Shown: positions 20,899 to 34,071 of the stretch, piece after piece | How positions within the stretch are numbered: the stretch's first letter is position 1 | Layout: each line of letters begins with the position of its first letter | Origin: Tricholoma matsutake | Taxonomy: Eukaryota; Basidiomycota; Agaricomycetes; Agaricales; Tricholomataceae | Direction of reading: 5' to 3' | Assembly (NCBI GenBank): GCA_026075535.2 | Contig: AP026546.1 | Span: 3,844,001-3,908,000, forward strand | Length of the DNA: 64,000 nucleotides | The notes under the pieces: generated by a model | The model's input: only the letters and a program-made list of their open reading frames with translations | What the model was told of the DNA's origin: nothing | Database searches by the model: none | Program-made: the position numbers and the translations under genes

Positions 20899-22965
20899 TT
20901 AATCTGCTCGCCGTGCCGAAGTAGGAACAAACGCCCACATCACCGTCATTACAGACATCATCGCTACCAACCTGCGCAGACGAGAATACCATGCAGTCAG
21001 CAATTACACACAAAAACATTGGTTGGTAAGAGAAAACGAGGCGAAGAATGAAAGAAGTGATCAGGTTACTCACAGGGGCTGCAAGCTCTTGATGCCAAAC
21101 CTCGACGATAATGCACCTGTCATGAATGGGAGCACTGCACTTCCCGCCTGACCGAACCCCGCGATCCACCCAACTGAGCCCGTGAGCATCCATTGAGGTA
21201 TGACATGACCCGCACGGTTCATGGTAATAGGATACATTGGCCCTAGAGCGATACCTACAAGGGAAACTGCCACAGCGTCGCCAACTACTGACGGCACGAA
21301 CCAGACGACAAATTCGAGCCTCACCAGGGCGATGCGCAGCCTGGTTAGAGAAGGTATGAACGACAGATAAAACACGTACCCAATCGCAAGGATAGCATAG
21401 ATGAATAGAACCCGATGTTCGCCCACCTGATTGAGATCACGATGTTAGGTTGGAAGCGTATAACTGGGATATGGTGCGTTACTGACTTTTTTGTTGACCC
21501 AGAGAAGCGCAACACGGCCCAACATAAGGCCTAGATACTTCAAGAAAACGTTTTATAAACGATCGGAAAAACAACGTACCACCAAAAAAGCCAGTAGAGA
21601 TGTAACCGGATGTTGCCCCGCCTCCTCGTGCACGGATGATGAAGGTTACAATCCATCCTGAAGTTCAACGCCGAAACTCAGGGCCGAATCGGTCAACAAA
21701 GTCAAAGCATTGCGAACCTCCAATAGTGACCTCAACCCCGATATAAATGAGAGTGAAGAAGGCGAGAAGATGTACAGTCTTCTGAGATAAAATCTGACGA
21801 AGCGCGCTGTGACTACTTGTTCCTCTTTCCGGGGCGGGTTGACCAATTTCAATCAAGCATTCTGGGATCCATAGGTGAGTGTCAAATATAAACCAGTGAA
21901 AGATACGTACCATTATACGTTTTGAATCGGAAAACAGTAATAAGAAAGATAGTGTTTGAAATCGCAATGCCGAGAGAGATAAGATAATGAAATGACCAGT
22001 GACGCGCTTGTGCGAATTGTGTCGCAACAATAGGAGCAAGTAGTGCACCGAGGCCTAATGGATAAATACGAACCCAGCGTCTATATCAGCAAGTGTCTAG
22101 AAATTCTTGACGCACCATAACCAGCAGCGAGGATGCCCATCCTGGTTTCGGCACGGTCTTTTATACTCGCGACATAGCCAATCGCTTGGGAATCCTTTGT
22201 GCAGGATCAAATGAGCCTGGGATGCGTAAACTTCGCGAGGAGGGGCTGACCTGGATTGCTATGCCGAAACTATTGAGGGCGAAGCAGATAAGATACACCG
22301 GGAAGGGTAGACCCGGAGATTGAATGGAGTAGGCTACAACTTGACAGAGAGAACCTGTAAATGGAGTCAGAATCCTTACTACCTGCGTTGAAAGTTTGAA
22401 GAATACCTATGATGAGAGCCTAGCGAGCTATTCGTCAGAAGAGACATTATTCATCGTTGTGAAAATACAGACCTTCCCCATTCCATATTTCTCGGATAGC
22501 GGTACATTTGTCACGGCTCCTAATAGATATCCCTGACAGATGTGAGTAATTGAATTGTAACTCTGCGAGAGTCACTTACTACGCAGGCGAGGACGAAAAC
22601 CAAAGATACCAAGAAATATCCCACCTACAAAGTTACAGGCCATCTAAGCCTTCCTTTCTAAAATTTTCGAAAAAAGTTACATTGTAAACTCTTTGGATCC
22701 TGGGTAGGAGTGGTCCTGTCGAGCCATCATTCCAGCCAGTGAGGAATAAGGTCCAACAAAGAGCGGTGAACTGAAGCTGAGTCCTGTTCATCTGCTTCCT
22801 CGTTGGTGCAGACGTGTCAGCCTTAGAGTCAACATTGGCATATATGGTCTTCTCGCTCCCTTCATCGACCCTCGTTTCCTCGGATGAAGCTGGTTTCTTA
22901 ACATCATCAACTTCAGCAGGCTTTTCGTGCGTAAAATCTTGATTCTGAGTTTGTGCCTGTGACAT
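20899..22965 (-). CDS. MFS transporter, BSC6/fucose-permease-like (copy 1)
   Basis: This multi-exon gene encodes a major facilitator superfamily membrane transporter; the substrate is unknown. It starts at MSQAQTQNQ (22963-22965) with a hydrophilic N-tail, then CWTLFLTGWNDGSTGPLLPR, the conserved signature after TM1 of the fungal BSC6-like family. Further exons encode ISLGIAISNT-like and GPMYPITMNRAG segments and the late helices WIAGFGQAGSAVLPFMTG. The last intron is 20972-21073 (donor CCCCT|GTGAGT). The final exon ends ...TSARRAD and TAA at 20899-20901. It is paired head-to-tail with a close paralogue at 23420-25436. Internal exon borders are not all resolved here. Confidence 0.85.
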
Positions 22966-23419
22966 TATGTCTGAGGAAGCGTCGGTGTGATTGGACGACT
23001 TCGAAGGTATTTATATTGCGAACTTGTGGGAACAACAGTTGGAGATTTCCTTGAGATTGACTCCAGATTGACATCGCCTATTTTGCGGTAATGCCCCTGA
23101 CAAAAATCAGACACGTGATGTTCGCAGTCCCCGGATCAATGATGGGAGAGAATACCGAGAAGGTTCCGCGTGGACCCAGGACTGCGTCGTGAGAGGGCAG
23201 GAGAGGCCTAGTCATAAGGCCAAGGTTACGTTGAAAGATTTTGCTTGGTTCAATGCTCGCTTCTATGTCGTCATTTTCGGTGGGTTGTTCCCTTTCCACG
23301 AGAACTTGGCTAATGACTAAAGAATTGACATGACATGAGAGCGTGGTGTTCTGCTGACGTCCTTTCGTCATCCGCACCGCTTCAGGCCGAGGCCGAGTGC
23401 ATGAACTCTCCTAAAGAAG
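22966..23419. other. Spacer between duplicated MFS genes
   Basis: It serves as the upstream region of copy 1 and the downstream region of copy 2. 23190-23415 resembles the sequence downstream of copy 1 (shared GAGAGGCCTAGTCAT, TTCTATGTCG, GTTCTGC..ACGTCC blocks), so the duplication unit includes 3' flank. Confidence 0.7.
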
Positions 23420-25436
23420 TTAATCTGTACGCCGTGGCACCCTCGGAACAAGCGCCCACATCACGGTCATTAAAGACATCATCACTACTAACCTGAACCG
23501 AGAGCGATGAGTAATCATACGCAACGGCGCATAAAAATAACGAGCAAAGTACTCACAAGGGCTGCAGACTCCTGATCCCAAACTTCGACGAGAATGCGCC
23601 AGTCATGAACGGGAGCACGGCACTGCCCGCCTGACCGAACCCTGCAATCCATCCAATCGAGCCCGTAAGCAGCCATCGAGGTAGGACACGTCCCGCATGG
23701 TTCATTGCAAGAGGATACATCGGTCCCAGGAGCATACCCACTAGAGAGACTGCCACAGCATCGCCAACTAGGGAGGGTACAAACCAGACGACCAGTTCGA
23801 GTCTTGGGGTGAAGTCGCCCAATTAGGTGAGGTGCGAACGGAAGGGAAAGGACTTACCCGATCGCGAGGAGGGCATAGATGAAAAGGACACGGCGTTCTC
23901 CCACCTGATCCGGGGATGATGTTAGCTTAGAAGCGTGGAATGTGGTGCATTGCTGACTGTTTTGTTAACCCAGAGAAGGGCAACACGACCGAACATGAGA
24001 CCTAAACCGTTTAGATATATAATATATTTATTGAATGATTAGGAACACGACATACCGCTGAAAAATCCAGTTGAGACGTAACCGGATGATGGTCCGCCCC
24101 CTCGTACGTTGATTATAAAGGTCACAATCCATCCTGACGTTCAACACCGAAACTCAGGGCCGAATCGGCGAACAAAAGTCAAAACATTGCGAACCTCCAA
24201 CAGTGACCTCAACCCCTACATAAACGAGAATGAAGAAAGCGAGAAGATGTACAGTCTTATGCGATAGAATTTGACGAAACGTGCTTTCGCTACTGGTTCC
24301 TTCTTCCGCGGCGGCTTGGCCTATTTCTACCAAACATTCTGCGATTTCGATCAGTGGCAGCTAGATACATACCCAGAGGGAGAGAAATATACCATCCTGC
24401 GTTTTGAATCGGAAGACAGCAATAAGCATGATGGTGTTTGAAATCGCGATGCCGAGAGAGACGAGGTAATGAAATGACCAGCGACGCGCTTGCGCAAATT
24501 GTGTCGCGACTATAGGGGCACATAGTGCACCAGCACCTGAATGCAAACACAGCGTCTACATCAGCACGCATCTGAAAGATTCTTGACGCACCATACGCGG
24601 CGTGGAGAATGCCCATTTTGGTTTCAGCGTTGTCTTTGAGACTTGCGACAAAGCCATTCGCTTGGGCATCCTTTATGAAAGCGTCATATGAACCTGACAT
24701 AGACTTCTTTGAGAGGAGAGACTGACCTGAACCGCTAAGCCGAAACCGTTGATGGCGAAACATATGACGAACATCGGAAACGGAAAAGCAGGGGCTTGTA
24801 AGGCGTAGGCTATGGCTTGGAATAGAGAACCTGCGCTTGCTCAAAATCGTTGCTACTGCGTTGAACGTTTGAAAAAAATACCTATAACGAGAGCCTAGCG
24901 AGGTGTTCGTCAGAAGATCTTCACTGTGAGAGAAACACGAACCTTGCCCAGGCCCAGTTTCTCGGATAGGGGTACATTCGCTAAGGCGCCTGATATGAAT
25001 CCCTGACACAAATTGCTCAACGCAAAAGTTACGACTTGAGACACAAACACACTGTGCATGCAACAACGAAAATCAAGGACACCACAGCAAATCCCACCTA
25101 CACAATTACAGACATACATCAATATTTTTCTGTTTAAGATATTCAAGGAAAACATACGTGGTAAACCTCTTGGATCCTTGGTAGAAGGGGTCCTGTGGAG
25201 GCGTCGTTCCAGCCAGCGAGGAACAAAGTCCAGCAAAGAGTGATGAACTGTATCCGAGCCTTTTTCACTTGCTTCCTGGATGGAGATACCGCAAATTCGT
25301 TAACCTGGGAGTCAGAATTGGGATCTCTGGTCACGGTCTTCTTGAGCGTTTGATCACCCTCCAATGCTACTAGTATCTCGAAATCATCAACAACAGGCTT
25401 TCTGTGGGTATAATCTTGTAGTTGAATTTCTGACAT
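23420..25436 (-). CDS. MFS transporter, BSC6/fucose-permease-like (copy 2)
   Basis: This is a tandem paralogue of the preceding gene with the same exon plan. The start is MSEIQLQDYTHRKP (25434-25436), followed by CWTLFLAGWNDASTGPLLPR. Exons encode GAGALCAPIVATQFAQARRW, YLVSLGIAISNTIM and GPMYPLAMNHAGRVLP, then the final WALVPRVPRRTD and TAA at 23420-23422. The last intron is 23493-23556. An upstream in-frame ATG at 25554 would add 40 residues without family support, so 25436 is preferred. Similarity to copy 1 is high in the membrane segments and weak in the N-tail. The gene could be intact, but every junction was not checked. It is divergent from the PPR gene. Confidence 0.82.
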
Positions 25437-25822
25437 TGCGTCTGAGGAAGCGGACGTCAGTGCGACTGGACTTGGACTAGACGCTGGCTGGACGACTTGA
25501 AAAGTGGTTATAATGTTAGTCCGGTGACCGGACCGTCGTAATATGGATATGTACATAAGTTATATAGCATCGGCGAGTTCTGTCAAGTTCTGTCTTTGCA
25601 AAAAAATCAGATCTTTTAGACACGAGGCGTTACACTTGTTTCCGGTATCGTTAGTTTATCAACCCAAAGGGGTTTTGTGTGGAAGAAATTGCAGGGTTCG
25701 TTGACCTGGACCAGCGTAATGATCTCGCCCTCGTGACTAGTACTGGTCATGTGTTGCTTCAAAGTTTTTCTGTTATACGACGTTGGCCTGTTCGTTTTGG
25801 CGAGAATTGGACTAGATATGAC
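25437..25822. other. Divergent upstream region of MFS copy 2 and PPR gene
   Basis: No motif is identified with confidence. In-frame ATGs upstream of both genes exist but the protein families do not support them. Confidence 0.5.
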
Positions 25823-27790
25823 ATGAGAGTGTTCAACGCACTATGCAGACGTTCTTTTTGTCTTTCGGTTCGACCGATCCTCCGACGAACTCTGGCGTCA
25901 CAGGCGTTTGCGAATGGCTCAGCCATTGAGCACCTTTCATCGGGGGCAGTTGCAACAGATTGGCTCTATGAAGATTTCACCATCCTTTTGGGGCCACAGG
26001 TAGAGAAGGCAAACTCGAATCTCGTGAACCTAGTCAATAACGCGAGGTATGGTGCCGCAAATCGTCTACTTTTCCACCTTCGGGACAGCGGAGTAGCAAT
26101 AGGACGACATCCTGTTTATGGGAAAGCTGCAATTGCAGCTCTACAGTGGGATGATCTGAATGGCAGCATGGATCTCTTCTCAGCGTGGTTCTCCCTCGTC
26201 CCATACATCCACGAATCAAAATCAGTCCCCAAGCTCCAGCCCGTCAGAGATATCCTCAACGTCATTTTACGATCCGGATCTCCGGCGGAGCATCGCGTGC
26301 TGGTAAAAGTGTTCGCCCTCATGTGTGCCTCCAAAGGTTATCTTCATCCCATTTACGATGAAGTGGTCAGCCTTATCGCTCGATTCGGGACTGCGAAGGA
26401 GGGTTCTACTTTCCTCATTGAGTACGAGCAGGCCGTGAAACAGTATTATCTAGATACCCGTCCAGGTTCAGTGAATGCAAAGGACCAACGGTACCGTATC
26501 ACTGCCATCGAAGTTTGCTGCCAGGCGGGATGGCTGGACGAAGCTCTGGAAATTATTCAACTGGAGCGGGATTTTGCTTTGCCACATAAGACGTATGCGC
26601 TTCTCCTGCAAGTTCTTCGTGATGGGCAACGATTAGAGGCCATAGCAATCGTGGAGCGTATAAAGTTGCGCGATGAATCACTTTATATCAAACAACGCAT
26701 TCGTTCGCATTCAGAGACTCGGAAATCTATACCTTCTGTGCCAAACGCATATGACAACCAATCCTCGCGGGTCTGGAGGCCGACCCAGTTACCGACATGG
26801 GCGCCAATGATAATCTCGCGCACGGCAGTCGCAGTAGAACTTCGACAAATCAGAACATATCTATCAGCTGCCGATTCACCGTCTCAAACTCCACTTCTCT
26901 CCTTCCTGAGACGGGCCACACGTGCTGGCATAACTCCTCGCACACTATCATTACTACGCAGAAAGGCCATGTCTGTTCGGGGGCGGCGTGCCACCAGCTG
27001 GCTTCATGCCGAGCTCAGATTCCACGCCTCTGAAATGAATCACCTCCAAATCATATCATTGTTCGCCGAACACATGCAAATTTCTTCTCTCCGTAATCCG
27101 GTGTTTGAGCAAACCCTCCGCCAAATCCTCCTTGAGAACAACCTGCCCTTCTCTACCACCGAAGTTTACCCCAAAGCCAAAATATCTAAGCACGACTACT
27201 GGATTATTTACAAAGCTATCATCATTCTCGCCATTCGCCTTCCCGAGCGGCTCGCTACCATCCAACCCCTATACGACGCATTCCTCCAAAGCACTGCCCT
27301 GCGCAAAGGATTCACTCGCGTATTGGCGACATTCATATATGCATTCGCCCGCTGCGGTAATCTGGAAGAAGCTGAGCGCGTGCCGCATGACTTGCGCTCC
27401 AAGGGAATAAGTCACAACATCCGAGAGGACACGATGCTCGCATGGGCTTATGCACGTGCGGGAGATGTGAACAAGGCCATGGCACTGCTGAAAATCACGG
27501 AGCGCGGCGTCAGGAAGAACAAGCTGGTGCTGCCCCAGCTTATGGTTTATGGACGGGTGATTGATGGTTTTTTGAAGGCGGGATTGTTCGTGCAGGCGCA
27601 GAATGTGGCAGAGAGAATGAAGCAAACGATCTCCTACCGCCCGGGATTGAATCACCATCTAGATGGAGTGTTGGATTCCCTCGAGTCTAAATTGGTAGGT
27701 TGTTCTGTTATTGGATTGATAATTCTGATCTCACATTAATTTGTTAAGCAACAGGAGGCATCTAAAGCTAACCCCCAGTGTGGATCGTAA
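25823..27790 (+). CDS. Mitochondrial pentatricopeptide-repeat protein
   Basis: The protein has 635 residues in two exons. The intron is 27695-27754 (phase 0, 60 bp), and the last exon encodes EASKANPQCGS and TAA. The start at 25823 (MRVFNALCRRSFCL...) gives an Arg/Ser-rich amphipathic presequence; the longer ORF from 25679 adds 48 residues before it and is less likely. The body is helical. Recognisable PPR-type repeats lie near the C-terminus (about 500-620: FIYAFARCGNLEEAERV, TMLAWAYARAGDVNKAMALL, VYGRVIDGFLKAGLFVQAQN). PPR proteins bind organellar RNA. A role in mitochondrial RNA maturation or translation is inferred, and the adjacent uS5m gene fits. The target is unknown. Confidence 0.82.
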
Positions 27791-27882
27791 TATTATCAAG
27801 CACTGCGATTCACTCTATTTCACTCTATCACCAAGTACAAGGCGCACAGACGTAAGCCTAGTCAAAACTCATGTCAACCCGT

Positions 27883-28750
27883 CTATCGCGCTGTTGTTCT
27901 CTGTCCGCCTGTCTTCTCCGAAACCTTGTCTACGAGGGGCGCATCCGCGGCGTTAGAGGCAGGAACCTCAAGTTTAGAATTCACATCCCTGCGTGGCGAT
28001 CGCATGTCCCCTTTGAAGCCGATATAATAGATCCTCGAAATCTCTTCACCCACGGATTCATTCTTAAAACCCCTTGTCAGTACAATTTATGATGTCACGA
28101 AGTGCGGACATACGAAGAACAAAGAGAGAGAAGTGATGCTGGCGAATGCCGCCACTCGTAACGGATACTCCACTACACCGGTCTCCCCTTCCAAAAGGCT
28201 GATATTGAGATGGGGCTTGGTCGCTTCTGCGTCCGTGAAATCGACAATGGTAGGGTGATTTGCGTATATTCGAAGATGACGCGGGGCCAACTCCCCTCTG
28301 CCTATCCAAGCAGTAGTAAAATATCCCTGCACAAGTAAAACAAGATTGTTTCACCTAGCTTTAATATCACTGATTTTATCCTAACGTTTTGTGTGAACGG
28401 TATATGAATGATAAGCTAGTAAACAACCACGTAAGACGTCGCGGGGTTAAACAATAAATGAGGACCAACTTGGTCGTCGACGCCAGAATCCGCAAACTTC
28501 GCAGTATCGTCTCTTTCATCCCAAGGTTTAATCACTGCCCTTGCATCTTCTGGCACCGCCAAATTGAGGCCATACACGCTTTCTCAAAGTAGGGTGAAAT
28601 GAGAGACCCTAGCCTCAACAAAGTCCGACGCGATTTTGAGGCTCACTTGTCTTTATCGATGACCCCGTAGAGATTAGCTATGTCCGGCCCAGCTAGACTT
28701 GAAGCTATTGAATCCGCAGTGAATTGTGAGTTGTCTTGAGATTCTGACAT
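27883..28750 (-). CDS. PITH-domain protein (PITHD1-like)
   Basis: Five exons were resolved by splice sites and family fit: 28750-28647, 28578-28470, 28415-28355, 28301-28114 and 28062-27883. They total 642 nt (213 residues plus TAG), and all introns are GT..AG. The single domain is PITH, the proteasome-interacting domain of thioredoxin-like proteins, with the family landmarks NLYGVIDKDNVYGLNL, IKPWDERDDTAKF, IHIPFTQNVRIKSV, LRIYANH, VDFTDAEATKP and SRIYYIGFKGD. No thioredoxin domain is present, so it resembles stand-alone PITHD1. It is convergent with PPR (92 bp apart) and divergent from uS5m (88 bp between ATGs). Confidence 0.92.
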
Positions 28751-28838
28751 ATGAAGGTCGGTGCAAAATGGTTGTGAGAAAATTGGACCAGAATTGATAC
28801 CCACAATTTTCCTTCGGCAATTTGAACTTTTTCCAGCT
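28751..28838. promoter_or_regulatory. 88-bp bidirectional promoter between PITH and uS5m genes
   Basis: The two start codons are only 88 bp apart on opposite strands. All 5' leader and core promoter sequence for both genes must lie here or overlap the coding regions. AATTTTCC/TTGAACTTT stretches are present, but there is no clear TATA box. Shared regulation is inferred from geometry. Confidence 0.6.
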
Positions 28839-30753
28839 ATGCTCCGGCTCTGTCGACAATTCAGCTGCACAAGCCGCTGTTCACGCGTGCAACGGGTTCA
28901 ACCACTTTCGAGGACGCGGCAGGCCCTCTCTACTTCACTGGGACGCAGATATACCAGCTCGGATGAGCCGGTTAAGCAATACGACAAATTCGACCGCCTA
29001 TTCGCATCCCTTCGCCATGGAATGGACGAGGACGAGTTAGCGAAGACAATAGCTGCGCTTGTTCTGTCTACTAGCAGTAAAACAAAACTGGACAAAATCG
29101 AAATGTCGGTGCCCCAATACACAAAAGAGTTCAACAGGAATTCACTGTTCACCAAAGTCAATCATTACCTCACACATCCACCGGAGGACAATTTCTATTC
29201 TTTAGCTGCCCAAACCCCGAGTGGTATGATTGTCTATCAAATTCTTCATTGCTGTGGCTTACATCAACACCAGATGCACTCGCGGCTTCATTGGAGGCCG
29301 ATCCACCAGTATCGTCCACCAAAGCGTACCTCGATCACAATCCGGAAACACTGCTGGCAGGGAACGCGATGGAAGTAGCGGAATGTATGTGCTGCCGTTC
29401 AACCATTTTAACGTACCGATATTAACGTGGTTCATAGACGACCCAACGCTACCAAGTCTTGTTGACCAACTCTTGACCCACATTCAGACAGAAGACACTC
29501 GGAAAGCACTCGAGAAACTAGAGCTCGATGACCAGGCGGAATTCCGGAGCTTACTATTGCAAGTGGTAGCTGATTCTGGGGAAGAAGACATGACGGTTCT
29601 AGATAGTATCGCTCGATTCCTTTCATATCATGGGGCCGCAATTCAATTTCGACGTCAGGCTAAGGACACTGAGGTGGATATCATGGAAGAGTTTCGAGCA
29701 TTAGAGGCCGCAAACCCTATCGAAGATGTAGAAGATGACGATGCCGGTAAGGGTCACTAATACAGATGGTTTCGTGTTTAGTTGATTTGATTATAGATAT
29801 GGACATGGAGATGCGTCCCTCTCGCAAACCTGATCCCATGGAACCACTGAAAATACGTCAAGAAGTCGGTAAGAGCTCTGCTAATCTTCGTCGTACACTG
29901 TATCAATCCCATATTTACAGACTCCTCCAGCGCACTGCAACAAGAAGACAAATATGACCCATTTCCTGACCTCATGACGCCCGATCCATTGCTGGACCCA
30001 CGTGATGTGTTAGACTTCCCTCCGGACAAAGACAGTCCTTTCCATAACCAAGTCACCGTCCGCAATCACACCTCCATCTTCACCGACGCTGCCATAAAAT
30101 CCGGCTTTGATTTCACGGACGAAAACTACGAACCAACTCGAACTGACGAGACGGAAGAATCCGACAGCTCTCGAGAGAACCTCCCACTCTCCGAAGCAGA
30201 GCTCCACAAGCTCTACCGCTTTCCCCTCATTCGGCGCCGAATCACACAACAGACAGGCAAGGGCAAGATTCACCGTCAATTCGTGCTGATGGTCGTTGGA
30301 AATGGCGACGGGCTGGTAGGATACGGGCAGGGCAAGGACGAGGACGCGCCCCGTGCAGAGAACAAGGCCTTCGCACAGGCCGTGCGCAACATGGACTGGG
30401 TCGAGCGGTTCGAGAAGCGGACGATTTGGACGGACCTGAACACCAAGCTTGGCGCAACACAGCTCATTATGCGGCCACGCCCCGTCGGATTCGGATTGCG
30501 GTGCAACCCAAATTTGCACCAGGTGTTGAAAGCTGCAGGGATTAAGGATATTAGCGCCAAGGTATGGGGCAGCCGTAATCCGATCAATGTGATCAAGGCG
30601 GCATTCCGTGTGTTGCAAGCTGGGCATGCACCATTGGCGATGGGTGATGGCGTTGGGGGCCCGGGTCGGAAGCTGAATAAGGGGACTGGGCTGAGGAGTA
30701 AGAGTGATGTCGAGCGGGAACGAGGTCGACAACTGATCAGCTTGAGGAAGTGA
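28839..30753 (+). CDS. MRPS5: Mitochondrial small-subunit ribosomal protein uS5m
   Basis: Five exons: 28839-29223, 29274-29384, 29438-29746, 29797-29868 and 29921-30753 (1710 nt, 569 residues). The reading frame holds across all four GT..AG introns. The N-terminus MLRLCRQFSCTSRCS is a mitochondrial presequence; the ATG at 28761 would precede it by 26 residues. The C-terminal part carries the S5 N-domain (about 388-455: LYRFPLIRRRITQQTGKG, VVGNGDGLVGYGQGK) and S5 C-domain (about 460-530: LIMRPRPVGFGLRCNP, AKVWGSRNPINVIKAAF). The long N-terminal extension is typical of fungal mitochondrial S5. It acts in the mitoribosomal small subunit at the mRNA entry/decoding side. Confidence 0.93.
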
Positions 30754-33700
30754 CAGTTGGTGCCTCGCTACCTAGATGGTTTGGTTATTCATGCATAATA
30801 AATTCACCTTTTCAAACGGGGTTTCCTTCACTAGGAATTGCTAGACGTTGTCAGAACGATGGGAATTCGGACCTACGCTATCAACGAACTCGGAAATAAA
30901 TTGCATAGCAACGGATTTTGACCTGCGTCGCAAGCTACAAAAATCACCAGTTGAGTATTGGAATTTCACACATTCTACGCACTACAAGATACTAGCAAAA
31001 TAAATTGACAAAATGTGTATTTTTGGCTAAAACATTTCCGCAAGCAGCTGGCCTTGACCTTCTAGTACGTACACCGAAATGTGACCTTATGAGCTAAGAT
31101 TGATGCATGATGGACAAGTCTTCAAGAGTTTCGAGTTTGGTAACAACGACCAACTATAGGCTTCTGTCTTCAGTACTTCAGTGTTCACTGCAGCGTTATT
31201 CTCAGATGCTGCCCGAATGGGGCTTACCGTAATCTTCGCTACCAACCCATCCAAGTCGTCAAAATAATATCCTCGAAGTTTTCCGTATGTCCTCTGTGAA
31301 TAAACGGCCGTACGATTAACGAGACCTTTGTTCGCAACCTCCTTTCGAGATACAGCCGGCCAGCACCTGTTCCTGGTTAGCTCTTGTGGCCATTACTTGA
31401 TACTTCGAGAATCGAGTGCAATTCTCAGAGGAAATCAGAATCCCTATACCGTCTCGGGGACTGAACATCAGAGTTGAACATTTTCTATGTAATCATTCCT
31501 TGTTTCCTACTGGTTCTCACATTCAGCACGACCATTACCCCAAGTCTCTTCATCACGGGAAATCCAAGGCATACTTCACTGGACTGAACATTGAACCTGC
31601 TTCATATCGGGCAATCGGCGGCCCAGTCTTCCCCGCTGCTTCTCCGTCGCATCCGGGACAATAAACAGAGCCAAAGAACTATACTTGCAAGTAATAGTAC
31701 GTAGTTGTATAAATGGCCTTGCGAGGACTCATCACTATACAACCTGCCCCAGTTGCAGTCCTCTGTCTACCTTCACTCTACTTCACCAATCGTCGATGAT
31801 CCTGACTCTTCCTTTCCCCCAAGCTCGTGGACCAGTGGCGTCCACCGTCTACCCAGCTGAAAGTATAAATCTTGCTTTATTACCACTTTCGACATTTCCT
31901 CATATCACATTCCGTATAGACGATGGAGCCGAGTTTCACTTCCCTGAAGTAATTCTTTAGCAGAATAAATGTCATCCGCGACGGCTGCAATAGTGCTTCG
32001 GAGGTGATCTAACTCATCCAGAGCCTCTTTGGGTGCTGGTGGTTCCTCAGGGCAGGCTATTAACCCAAATACCTATGGGGGTTGCAAGAAACCGAAGCAC
32101 CAAATTGAACACAAACATCGCCGCTACAGCCGCCTTTCAACAGCGTTTCCTCCGTGCCTTGCCGCAACTGGACTCTGTGCTAACAGCTTTCGCAGAGACC
32201 ATCATCTCTCTATGCGATCACTACGATATTCTTGTGGCCAATGCCACCCTTATCTCGATTTTCGATTTTGTCATCTCGAGTTGTATGGAGCCAACGATTG
32301 AACATTTATCTTTGATTCAAGATGCTGGACGTTTGAAACCCCTTGGTACCTGCGTGACTAGACAGGCGCTGAGAAAGCTTCATGTTTTAACTTTTTTAAG
32401 TCAAGCAAAATCGCTATCACAGACTACATCCAAGCAATTCCAGACATGAACTATTCGATCTGTGCCGTGGCCCGTTAACAATTTCATGTCATGCGTATCG
32501 TCCTCCGTATCGGCAATTGCGGGGGGAAGAAGTCAATTGCATCCATAACCGCGCGTATGTGGATGGCAAACCGCCAGTGCAGGTACTTGGCGACGTCGGG
32601 CGCGAGTTGCAAGAAGTTCGGGCCTCCATACTTACCATTTAAGCCAAGTCTCCTCGCGCCACGGAAATATGGCAGAACTAGGAACGTGGCTACATGTTTG
32701 TTTTCATCTGATATTAAGTACGAAGACAAAATCCATTTTTTTAATAGTGCGTGGCACTTGGTCCAGGACCGATTCGATCTGAAAGATCTAGGTTTGTGAA
32801 AATGAGGGGATGAATATATGGGGCAGGTGACTTGGTCTCGCTGTTTAGCTTGCTATACAGGCTCACAGCGCCTCCGGGGCTTATCGAAGACTAAAGTTCG
32901 CAGCAGCACCTTGACTCTGCTTGATTGCGATTTTTGAACATCGTATAGTTATGATTAAATCCATCGCATGCTGTTCTTTTGTAAGTATATACAGAAACAG
33001 TTTATAAATTACTGAATTGCCTGGCAGGTAAATTCCTACTGGCAGCAGCAAGGAACAATCCATTCAGATTTGGTATAGTACAAGTTCCCGATCCACCAAG
33101 GGGATGGCGGACTGGGAACTTTTCCATCGCCGACACACCTCGAGTTTTCAATGTGTATCTTCAGGAGTTCGTCAACCAAAACGTGTTGGCTGACGGACTG
33201 ACGCTCCAGCCTTGACGTTTGGCAGATTGGATTGCTTCTAGCCGATAATTTCTAGTATACCTGAAGAGTGGAAACGCAAACGCAGTCCTGTGGCGATGAA
33301 ATGGCACGAAGGGAGGCCAACAGCCAAACGTTTTTGAGTCTTGAAGAGGGACAGGTCCAAGGTTAGGATTGCAGCGGAGAACCACGCGGGCGACCATATT
33401 GGAAGATGTTGCTCAATGGTCCATAGTGCTATTCAAGAAAACCAGAAGATGCCAGACTAGGTCCAACGTGAGCAGCAGAGGCGAGAGTTGATTCACTTGA
33501 TATGCAGCGAAACACTGTTGAATAAGTTCAGCAAAAACAATGCGAGGATCATACTCACTTTCGCTTCCAACAAATAGTATACAAGACGTATATTGAGATG
33601 GACGTTTTCAAAAAGCGAGAACAAGTGAAAGCGATGATAAACAATGGTGGAATAAGGAATAAAAGGTTGAAAATCGTAGGCTCATTGTGATTGTACGATG

Positions 33701-34071
33701 CCGATGCTGATGCGGAATAGGAATAGGAATGAGAATGTAGATATATGCAGATAAACAAGACAAAGCTATATGTAGAAGAAAAGATGATGGATAAAATGGC
33801 GAGGAAAAAAAATGCTCGAGAGATGGCAGAAAGGGAAACATGAAAGGGGTTGAGCAGATGATGCAGATGCAGTAGTTGCAGATAGAATTTGCCATGTTCG
33901 TATGCGATGCGATAGATAGCAAGTGACAAGCGCATGATCTCCATTTATGACCGGATATGAAAAGGCCGATTGTGACCAGGACATCGACAGTCCTTGTGTG
34001 AAGCCTTATCGTGGTAGGGCATGTAACAAAGGGAGGGGAGGATAGAAGGCGCGCGCACAGGTCATGTTGTG
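30754..34071. other. 3.3-kb region without a confidently supported gene
   Basis: Several ORFs of 60-138 codons exist. The best-looking are 32033-32449 (+, 138 codons) and 32484-32729 (-, ATFLVLPYFRGARRLGLNG), neither with a recognised domain. CT-rich, promoter-like sequence occurs at 31730-31900. 33600-33900 is A/G- and T-rich low-complexity. Fragments of decayed genes are possible. Confidence 0.5.

Noticed and set aside
30010..30732. 240-codon minus-strand ORF
   Set aside because: Antisense shadow of the uS5m last exon, with no family match.
32484..32729. 81-codon minus-strand ORF with protein-like composition
   Set aside because: No family recognised and no flanking exons found; kept only as a mention in the intergenic entry.
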